Assembly (NCBI RefSeq): GCF_900096945.1
Contig: NZ_FMKA01000017.1
Span: forward strand, 1-64,000
Reading direction: 5' to 3'
Origin: Anaerobium acetethylicum
GTDB lineage: Bacteria > Bacillota > Clostridia > Lachnospirales > Lachnospiraceae
DNA length: 64,000 nt
Part shown: one piece after another, positions 1-7,554 of the stretch
Layout of the letters: each line of letters starts with the position of its first letter
Position numbering within the stretch: the stretch's first letter is position 1
Position numbers and translations under genes: made by a program
The notes under the pieces: model-generated
What the model was told of the DNA's origin: nothing
The model's input: only the letters and a program-made list of their open reading frames with translations
Database searches by the model: none

Positions 1-186
1 ATAAACGAACAGCATTGCTTTTCCATCCGGTCAAGGGGGGCGTAACAAATCAATACATTACGTGGTGGCAATCCCACGAAAAAAATGATTGACCCAGAAA
101 AATTTTAGATGTAATCATAAAAAGAACGAAATACATAGGAATCACAGGAGCGTTTTAAAACTTTTCGAAGTTTCGGGGTGCTCCTT

Positions 187-280
187 TTGCATAAAAACCT
201 GAGTTCTGTGTGCGCCAAATTGCAGTTCCTGCAATTTGTGTGCATCATATGTGACTATGAAGGACGTAGTCTGGAATAGT
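187..280. repeat. Family-2 palindromic intergenic repeat (partial copy)
   Basis: Shares 'gcgccaaattgc...gcaatttgtgtgcatcatatgtgactatgaaggacgtagtc..gaatagtta' with copies at 41.3, 48.3 and 63.4 kb. Confidence 0.7.
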
Positions 281-440
281 TATCAACGTCTTCATAAAGC
301 TGCTCATCAATTCATGTTTTGTATCACTGTGTGATAGAGTTCGAATGTGCAAATCGACGAAGTTGAACGTTACAAGAGGGCTTTTGACGCGCTAATCTTC
401 ATAGGACTTGGAATAAATTTAGATACGGAACAGACAGGAG
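281..440. repeat. Family-1 intergenic repeat, right half plus conserved tail
   Basis: 'caacgtcttcataaagctgctcat..catgttttgtatcac' and 'gtgcaaatcgacgaagttgaacgttacaagagggcttttgac' shared with 7.3, 47.9 and 57.7 kb copies. Confidence 0.7.
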
Positions 441-582
441 AAGCTTTTTTGCGAGAACACAAAATAATTACCCGAAAAATATAATATTTACAAAAAAAGT
501 TTTAAGGATATTTTATACTGATTTCAATCTGATTCGATTATCTGACACTTGAATTATAATGTAAAAGAAAGAAGGGATATCA

Positions 583-1461
583 ATGAAAAATTACAAGAGG
601 GAGTTCATGGGGGAATTGCTGGGAACATTCATCTTGGTTCTGTTCGGGTGCGGAACAGTGGCTAATTCCATACTGTTCGATTCTTATCAGGGGATCGTGC
701 AGATTGCTCTTATGTGGGGGATTGGAGTAAGTCTGGCTATATACATTACAAGACACTTATCCTGCGCCCATCTGAATCCTGCAGTCACGATTGCGATGGC
801 AGCTAACGGGAGAATGAATATCAGGAAGGTTCCGGCATATCTGGCAGCCCAGTTTTCAGGGGCATTTCTTGCAGGAATTGTATTATATGGCCTGTTTGCA
901 GCAAACATATCAGAATATGAAAGCATAAACGGGATTGTCCGGGGGACACCGGAATCCATGGCTGTAGCAAAGATGTTCGGCGAATACTATCAGTCGGCGG
1001 GAGGTTCTGCAGCAGTCTCGATGCCGATTGCCATGGCAGCAGAAGGACTTGGCACCTTTTTGCTGGTACTCATGATTTTTGGCATGACAGAGGGATGCAA
1101 CCTGGGAAAGCCGGACAATAATCTGGCGCCTCTGTTCATCGGATTGTCCGTAAGTTCCTCAACCTGCCTCGTAGGCCCTTTAACACAGGCGGGACTGAAT
1201 CCGGCCAGGGATGTTGGACCGAGGCTGGCAGCCTGGATTTTTGGATGGGGAAGCGCTGCATTTCCTGACAGCACGGGAGGATTCTTTTTTGTGTATATGC
1301 TGGCACCGGTAATCGGGGCTTTGCTGGCAGGAACATTATTTACAGGGGTACTGCAGAACTTGATGCAGCAGCAGAAAGAAGAGTGCTGCACCGGCAGGGC
1401 AAAGCCAGACCGGGAAGCATGCGGCTGTGGTGACAGAAGTTCCTGCAATGAAAATAATTAA
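583..1461 (+). CDS. MIP-family channel (aquaglyceroporin/GlpF-like) with Cys-rich C-terminal tail
   Basis: Two NPA motifs (SCAHLNPAVT, GLNPARDVGPR), six TM-like segments; tail EECCTGRAKPDREACGCGDRSSC. Confidence 0.9.
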   Translation: MKNYKREFMGELLGTFILVLFGCGTVANSILFDSYQGIVQIALMWGIGVSLAIYITRHLSCAHLNPAVTIAMAANGRMNIRKVPAYLAAQFSGAFLAGIVLYGLFAANISEYESINGIVRGTPESMAVAKMFGEYYQSAGGSAAVSMPIAMAAEGLGTFLLVLMIFGMTEGCNLGKPDNNLAPLFIGLSVSSSTCLVGPLTQAGLNPARDVGPRLAAWIFGWGSAAFPDSTGGFFFVYMLAPVIGALLAGTLFTGVLQNLMQQQKEECCTGRAKPDREACGCGDRSSCNENN

Positions 1462-1476
1462 CAGGAGGGTATATCG

Positions 1477-2571
1477 ATGAAAGCAAGAATAATTTTAGCA
1501 GGCGGCTTTTTAGGCGCGGGAAAGACAACGCTGCTGCGGAGAATGGCAGAGAAGTTTTTGGAAAACGGGAAAACAGCCGGACTCATTACAAATGACCAGG
1601 CATCCGGACTGGTAGACACAGCTTACCTGAAAAAAGCGGGAAGTGTTACGGAGGAAGTAAGCGGGAGCTGCTTCTGCTGCAACTTTCATGGGCTGACAGC
1701 TGCGATTGATAAAATGATGCAGGATGACCAGGTGGATGTGATTGTCGCAGAGCCGGTAGGAAGCTGCACGGATCTGTCTGCCACGATTCTGCAGCCGTTA
1801 AAAGAAAAGTACAAAGATAATCTTGAGATTTCCCCGCTAAATGTTCTTGTAGACCCGGCACGCCTTCGGGCTATCCTGGATGGTGAAACTTCAGGATTGC
1901 ACAAAAGTGCGGCATATATTGTCCGCAAACAGCTGGAAGAAGCGGACTGCATTGTCATAAATAAGATCGATTTGCTGACCGAGGCGGAGGTGGAAATGCT
2001 GAAGGGACGCACAGCAAAGGAATGGCCACAGGCAAAAGTATATGCCATCAGCGCACAGACAGGTGAAAATATGGAAGAATGGCTCGACTATGTTATGAAT
2101 GCCACGGAGGCAGGAACGCATCTGGCCAGGGTAGATTATGACGTCTATGCGGAAGGTGAAGCGGTACTTGGATGGCTGAATGCTGCCATTATGATGGAGA
2201 GCAAAGATGCAGATTGGAAAGAGTTTGGAGAAAAATTGCTGCATGTGCTCAGCAGCCGTTTTGATGGAATGAATGCGGCAGTCGGACATGTGAAATTAAT
2301 GATAGAAGAGGATGGCAGTTTTATCGTTGGCAACCTGACAGGAAGAAAAGATACATTGAAGATCAGAGGCAAATCGGACAGAAGAAATAAGGTCAGCCTG
2401 ACCCTGAATGCCCGTGTCGAAATGACGCCTGGAAAACTGGAAGAGATCGTTCTGGAAGAACTGAAAAATGTCTGCGGCGATGATATCAGATACGACGTAC
2501 AGGCCCTGAAATGTTTACAGCCGGGGCGTCCGAATCCAACATACCGTTATGATACGGTAGTGAATTTCTAA
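1477..2571 (+). CDS. CobW/G3E-family P-loop GTPase
   Basis: GGFLGAGKTTLL Walker A, GSCFCCNF (CxCC) metal motif, NKIDLL. Confidence 0.9.
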   Translation: MKARIILAGGFLGAGKTTLLRRMAEKFLENGKTAGLITNDQASGLVDTAYLKKAGSVTEEVSGSCFCCNFHGLTAAIDKMMQDDQVDVIVAEPVGSCTDLSATILQPLKEKYKDNLEISPLNVLVDPARLRAILDGETSGLHKSAAYIVRKQLEEADCIVINKIDLLTEAEVEMLKGRTAKEWPQAKVYAISAQTGENMEEWLDYVMNATEAGTHLARVDYDVYAEGEAVLGWLNAAIMMESKDADWKEFGEKLLHVLSSRFDGMNAAVGHVKLMIEEDGSFIVGNLTGRKDTLKIRGKSDRRNKVSLTLNARVEMTPGKLEEIVLEELKNVCGDDIRYDVQALKCLQPGRPNPTYRYDTVVNF

Positions 2572-2577
2572 AAATCT

Positions 2578-2629
2578 GTGACTATTCAGGACTACGTCCT
2601 TCATAGTCACGGGGCTGCTGAACAGTTAC
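2578..2629. repeat. Short internally deleted family-2 repeat
   Basis: gtgactattcaggactacgtccttcatagtcac...ctgaacagttac; ends match the 41.3/48.3 kb copies. Confidence 0.6.
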
Positions 2630-2748
2630 AAAAATTTTACCAATAATCCAACTTAAGTTTTAGATTGGATCAAGGCAATATACTATCATGAATGCAGAAG
2701 AACACAGAAAATGAAAGAACAATATAAAATCAAAGGAGAGACAGGAAG

Positions 2749-4113
2749 ATGACAAATAAGGAAATATTAATCAAAACTTTAAAACATGAGGAGACAAGCC
2801 AGGTGCCATGGGTGCCTTTTGCAGGAGCACATGCAGGAAAACTGGTCGGATACAGTGCGGCTGAGGTCCTTCAGGATGGCGACAAATTATTTGAGGCTCT
2901 TATGGAGGTAAATAAATTGTACAAGCCTTTTGGACAGCCGGTTATGTTTGATCTGCAGATTGAGGCTGAATGCCTGGGCTGCGATCTGGTATGGGCTGAA
3001 GACGGTCCTCCGTCTGTATCAAAACATCCGCTGGAAGGGCAGGAAGAAATCGAGATTCCCTGCGAGTGCACGATTCCGAAAAAAGAAGACGGCCGTATTC
3101 CGATGGTTCTGGATGTCATGAAAAGGATGAAAGAGGCTGTGGGCGATACGACTGCACTGTATGGCCTGATCTGCGGACCATTTACCCTGGCGACCCATCT
3201 GCGCGGCAACGATATCTTTATGGATATGTACGATGATGAAGATGCAGTCATTGAGTTCCTGGAATACTGCAACAAAATCGCAATGAAGATGGCCGAATAT
3301 TACGTGGAGGCAGGGATGGATGTCATTGCAGTGGTAGATCCCCTGATTTCCCAGATTTCATCAGCACATTTTGAACTGTTTATGAGCAGGCCATTCAGTG
3401 ATCTGTTCGCCAGAATCAAGGAATTGGGTGCTTTTTCTTCCTTCTTCGTATGTGGAGATGCTACCAGGAATATCGAGGTAATGTGCAAGACCGAACCGGA
3501 TTCAATTTCAATTGACGAGAACGTAAACCTTCTGGCTGCAAAGGAAATCACGGACAGATATAATGTCGTAATCGGTGGAAATATTCCGCTGACAACGGTA
3601 ATGCTTCATGGAACACAGCAGGATAATATGAAATTCGTTGTTGACTTACTTGACAGCATGAAAGACAAGAAAAACTTTATACTGGCACCGGGCTGCGATA
3701 TGCCATTCGCTGTGCCTGTTGAAAATACGATAGGGGCTGTACAGGCCGTTACGGAAACCGAATCAGTCCGTGAAATACTGAAAAACTATGTGGCTGTGAG
3801 CGAGGATATCGAAGTGGAAATTCCGGACTATGCGAATCTGAAGAAGCCGCTCGTGGAGGTATTCACACTGGATTCAGCTACCTGCGCGGCATGCCAGTAT
3901 ATGATGGGAGCAGCAAATGAAGCAAAAGAAAACTTTGGCGATGCCATTGACATGACAGAATATAAATTTACCATAAAGGAAAACATTGCCCGCTGCAAGA
4001 AAATGGGAGTTCCGAACCTGCCATCCATGTACATCAACGGGGAGCTGAAATTCCGCTCACTGGTACCAGCAAAAGAGGAACTGGAAGCGGCAATCACGGC
4101 TGCAATGAAATAG
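2749..4113 (+). CDS. UroD-family (MtaA/CmuA-like) methyltransferase fused to a C-terminal thioredoxin-like domain
   Basis: UroD-like core with VCG..GCDMP cysteines; C-terminal ~90 aa EVFTLDSATCAACQYM...NLPSMYINGELKF resembles a Trx fold with a CxxC. Confidence 0.85.
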   Translation: MTNKEILIKTLKHEETSQVPWVPFAGAHAGKLVGYSAAEVLQDGDKLFEALMEVNKLYKPFGQPVMFDLQIEAECLGCDLVWAEDGPPSVSKHPLEGQEEIEIPCECTIPKKEDGRIPMVLDVMKRMKEAVGDTTALYGLICGPFTLATHLRGNDIFMDMYDDEDAVIEFLEYCNKIAMKMAEYYVEAGMDVIAVVDPLISQISSAHFELFMSRPFSDLFARIKELGAFSSFFVCGDATRNIEVMCKTEPDSISIDENVNLLAAKEITDRYNVVIGGNIPLTTVMLHGTQQDNMKFVVDLLDSMKDKKNFILAPGCDMPFAVPVENTIGAVQAVTETESVREILKNYVAVSEDIEVEIPDYANLKKPLVEVFTLDSATCAACQYMMGAANEAKENFGDAIDMTEYKFTIKENIARCKKMGVPNLPSMYINGELKFRSLVPAKEELEAAITAAMK

Positions 4114-4136
4114 AACAAAAAATGAAAGGAAGATAT

Positions 4137-5054
4137 ATGATAAAACTGTATCTGATTACCGGCTTCTTAGGAGCCGGTAAGACCACATTCCTGAAAAATT
4201 TCATAAAGATGTTTTCTGATCACAGGCTTCAGATCATTGTCAACGAATTTGGGAAGGAAGGCGTCGACGGGCAGCTGCTAAAGGACGTAGGAGCCTCGTT
4301 GAATGAGATAAACAACGGCTCCATCTTCTGTTCCTGCCGCCTGGACAGATTCGAGGAAGTGCTTGTGAAGGCGATTGAAGATAAGCCTGGAATGATAGTG
4401 ATCGAGGCATCGGGCCTGTCTGATCCTACCAACATAAAGAAAATCTTAGGCCAGAAGGATAAGTTTTCGGATATCGAATATATGGGAAGCATCTGCCTTG
4501 TGGATGCACGGCAGTTTCCCAAAGTATATCAGACTGCAACAGTGGTCAAAAAGCAGATAGCCGTCAGCGATATCATACTGCTGAATAAAACGGATCTGGC
4601 AGATCGGGACAGGATCAGAGAGATATATGAAATAATCGGTAACCACAGACCGGATATTCCGATTTTTGAAACGGAATATGGAGAAATAAAAAAGGAATGG
4701 ATGGACCAGATCAGGACGATCAGCGGCGCTTCTGAAAAGGCAGAAATGCAGCAGAGGGATATTACCTTAAGAAGTTATGTGATTGAAATCAATCCATCGT
4801 TTACCCTTTATAACTTTCAGAAATTCATAGAAATGTTCATCGAAGATACCTATCGGATCAAAGGATTCGTGAACCTGGAGGGCAGGATATATCTGGTTGA
4901 CTGCGTCGGGAACATGTTCAAGGCAGAGCCCTATGAAGGGGAGGCCTCCAGCGTCAACAAGGTTGTGGTGTTGTCAGGAAGCGGTCTGCCAACCCGGAAA
5001 AGCATTAAAGAAGCGATAAAATGGTATCCGGAGGACATAAAGGAGTTTTGTTAG
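4137..5054 (+). CDS. CobW/G3E-family GTPase (second copy)
   Basis: TGFLGAGKTTFLKNF, GSIFCSC, LLNKTDL; start moved to 4137 behind aaggaag. Confidence 0.88.
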   Translation: MIKLYLITGFLGAGKTTFLKNFIKMFSDHRLQIIVNEFGKEGVDGQLLKDVGASLNEINNGSIFCSCRLDRFEEVLVKAIEDKPGMIVIEASGLSDPTNIKKILGQKDKFSDIEYMGSICLVDARQFPKVYQTATVVKKQIAVSDIILLNKTDLADRDRIREIYEIIGNHRPDIPIFETEYGEIKKEWMDQIRTISGASEKAEMQQRDITLRSYVIEINPSFTLYNFQKFIEMFIEDTYRIKGFVNLEGRIYLVDCVGNMFKAEPYEGEASSVNKVVVLSGSGLPTRKSIKEAIKWYPEDIKEFC

Positions 5055-5083
5055 CCTGCAGATCTGTCGTTTCGTTTATAAAA

Positions 5084-5133
5084 AACTGCCCCTCGTAAGT
5101 CAGATTGATATGTCTGACTTATGGGGGGCAGTT
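5084..5133. terminator. Bidirectional terminator between convergent genes
   Basis: aactgccccTcgtaagtcaga / tctgacttatggggggcagtt inverted repeat. Confidence 0.8.
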
Positions 5134-5153
5134 CTGTATTAGTTCTTTTTTTG

Positions 5154-6404
5154 TTATCGGTACTGCTTCGGCGTCAGCCCCGTATATTTTTTAAAGACTT
5201 TGGAAAAGTAGCTCTGGTCTTCAAAGCCTGTGGCGACCGCAATATCAATGATGGAGTAATCCGTATTGGACAGCAGCCGCTTGCTTTCCTCTATACGCAC
5301 CATATTCAGGTATTCCTTAAAAGAAGAGCCGGAGGACTGCTTGAATATAGTGGAAAAATATGCTGGATTCAGATGCACATGGGAAGCGACATCCTCCAGA
5401 GTGACATTTGAGGCGTAATTTTTGGAAATATACTGTATCGCTCTTTTGATCAGCTCGTTATTCTTTGTGGGAATGTAGTTGAACATGGATTCCACGAATA
5501 CCTCGACGGTTTCCTGAAGTTTATAGCAGAGTATTTCCAGATCGGTAATCTGCTGGAGGTTTTTTAAAAACTGGTTGTTGATCTTCAAAATGCTGTCTGT
5601 AGCAGCGCCGCCTTCTATTGCGGCCCGGGACAGCAGGGCGGAGAGTTCGAGGGCGCGGGATTTTACAATCTCAAGCTTGTTTCCCTCAGAGAACAGCACA
5701 TACCCGAGCAGGTCGTTGAGGATTCCTTTTGCGGCGGAAATGTCACCGGATTTCACTTTGTAAATCAGTTCTTTTTCTTTTTCGTAAGGGTAGGAAGAGT
5801 TTGAATTCACATCCTGGGATTTGTACATCTGGATCGACTCGTTTATCTTTGACTGCTGGTGGAGCTTTCCCTGATTAATGATCAGCTGCTGCTTTCCATC
5901 GGTGATCAGATTTGCAAACAGAAAATAAAGCAGCCGGCTGATCTGCGTCACCTTTTTTGGAGGGATGATTTTGATGCTGCTGCTTTCATCATACAGATCC
6001 AGCAGGTCGTTTGTAGACAGCTTGTATTTTCTGTCGATGTCCTGTATCAGGAGCGAATCAGGACTTTCCATCAGAAACGGTCCTGCCAGGATAGAACCGA
6101 GGAAAGCACCGTTGTTGATCAGGGGGAAGACGATATGATTCAGATTCGCATGGCAGGAGAAGATATAGCTCTCCCCCAGATCGACCGCCTTTTTGCTTGC
6201 GTTGATATGCATTTTTTCACAAGAGTCATTTTTGGGCAGATGCTTCGTGAAGGTGGTGCAAAAGTTAGCGGCCGGTCCGCAGGACAACAAGATGGAGCCC
6301 TGGTCGTCGATTACCTGGAGGGGTATATCCAGACATGTCTGGAAAGATTCTATCATTTCTTTTAATTGGTTTTTTTCTACGATGGTATACAAATATGGCT
6401 GCAT
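5154..6404 (-). CDS. PocR-type sensory domain + AraC-family regulator
   Basis: N-terminal PocR-like (IDDQGSILLSCGPAANFCTTF...), C-terminal AraC HTH (LEDVASHVHLNPAYFSTIFKQ...YFSKVFKKYTGLTPKQYR). Confidence 0.88.
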   Translation of the reverse strand: MQPYLYTIVEKNQLKEMIESFQTCLDIPLQVIDDQGSILLSCGPAANFCTTFTKHLPKNDSCEKMHINASKKAVDLGESYIFSCHANLNHIVFPLINNGAFLGSILAGPFLMESPDSLLIQDIDRKYKLSTNDLLDLYDESSSIKIIPPKKVTQISRLLYFLFANLITDGKQQLIINQGKLHQQSKINESIQMYKSQDVNSNSSYPYEKEKELIYKVKSGDISAAKGILNDLLGYVLFSEGNKLEIVKSRALELSALLSRAAIEGGAATDSILKINNQFLKNLQQITDLEILCYKLQETVEVFVESMFNYIPTKNNELIKRAIQYISKNYASNVTLEDVASHVHLNPAYFSTIFKQSSGSSFKEYLNMVRIEESKRLLSNTDYSIIDIAVATGFEDQSYFSKVFKKYTGLTPKQYR

Positions 6405-6580
6405 CCTGGTGGGGACCTCCTTTTACTCTGGTGTCATATTATTGTGATTATATCACGAAAATTACAAAAAAAATACAAGCTTTCTAAAGAAATTACACAA
6501 AATAAGATAGCCGTATATTATAATGAGTATATGATTTTTAACAACAAAACATAAAAAAGAAAGTCTTATAGGGAGGAAAT

Positions 6581-7240
6581 ATGATGACAATCATAGAAGA
6601 AATTTCAGAATATCTGCAGAAGGGTAAAGCAAAAAATGTGAAGACACTTGTGCAGCAGGCAATCGACGAGGGAGCAGACCCAAAACAGATTTTAAATGAG
6701 GGCCTTTTGGGCGGAATGATGATCATTGGAGAAAAATTCAAAAAGAATGAGGTTTTCGTACCGGAAGTACTGGTGGCAGCCAGAGCCATGAATGCGGGCC
6801 TTACGATTCTTGAACCAAAACTGGTCGAAATTGGAAACCAGGCTGTAGGAAAAGCAGTAATCGGAACCGTAAAAGGAGATCTGCATGATATCGGAAAGAA
6901 CCTGGTCACCATGATGTTAAAAGGTGCCGGATTTGAAATATATGATATTGGCGTTGATGTAGAAGCGGATGCTTTTATTGAGAAGGCAGAAGAGGTTGGA
7001 GCAGATGTCATATGCATGTCAGCGCTTCTGACGACGACTATGCCAAACATGAAAACGGTAATCGACGCACTGAACGATAAGGGAGTAAGAGAGAAGTATA
7101 TCGTTATGGTAGGCGGAGCTCCTGTAAATGAAAATTTTGCAGAACAGATTGGAGCGGATTATTATACACCTGATGCAACGACTGCAGCAGAAGTCGCGAA
7201 AAAGGCTGTCGAATCAAAAAATGCCATGCAGACAGCATAA
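6581..7240 (+). CDS. Corrinoid (B12-binding) protein, MtaC/MttC-like
   Basis: GTVKGDLHDIGKNLV (DxHxxG cobalamin motif), GGAPVNENFAEQIGADYYTPDA. Confidence 0.93.
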   Translation: MMTIIEEISEYLQKGKAKNVKTLVQQAIDEGADPKQILNEGLLGGMMIIGEKFKKNEVFVPEVLVAARAMNAGLTILEPKLVEIGNQAVGKAVIGTVKGDLHDIGKNLVTMMLKGAGFEIYDIGVDVEADAFIEKAEEVGADVICMSALLTTTMPNMKTVIDALNDKGVREKYIVMVGGAPVNENFAEQIGADYYTPDATTAAEVAKKAVESKNAMQTA

Positions 7241-7256
7241 ACAGATTAAATAGGAC

Positions 7257-7389
7257 GTGATGCAAAACATGTTCATTCGCAGCGCGCTCTCGCTTAGATG
7301 AAGACGTAGTGGTACATAGGGCCGCAGAACACGCGGCCCAAATACCAACGTCTTCATAAAGCTGCTCATTGAATCATGTTTTGCATCAC
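7257..7389. repeat. Family-1 palindromic intergenic element (full core, 133 bp)
   Basis: Exact 15-bp terminal inverted repeat GTGATGCAAAACATG / CATGTTTTGCATCAC, inner GAAGACGT..TGGTA / TACCAACGTCTTC and GGGCCGC..GCGGCCC. Confidence 0.85.
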
Positions 7390-7554
7390 TGCGTTGTAGA
7401 GGGCGAATGTGAAAATTGACGAGGGCGAATGTTACAAAATGCTTTTGATATGCTAAGATTTACAGGAAAATATTAGGGTTTTATGTAAAATAAGAATGTT
7501 CCACATACTAGCATATTTGCGAATTAGGGGGAATCGGGTACCGGGAGGAAAGAT

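Noticed and set aside
1-180. Possible tail of an upstream gene or IS end
   Set aside because: Too short at the window edge to support any call.
2749-4113. Genuine haem-biosynthetic uroporphyrinogen decarboxylase (HemE)
   Set aside because: Fused Trx-like domain, Cys-type metal motif and corrinoid/RACo context favour an MtaA/CmuA-like methyltransferase instead.
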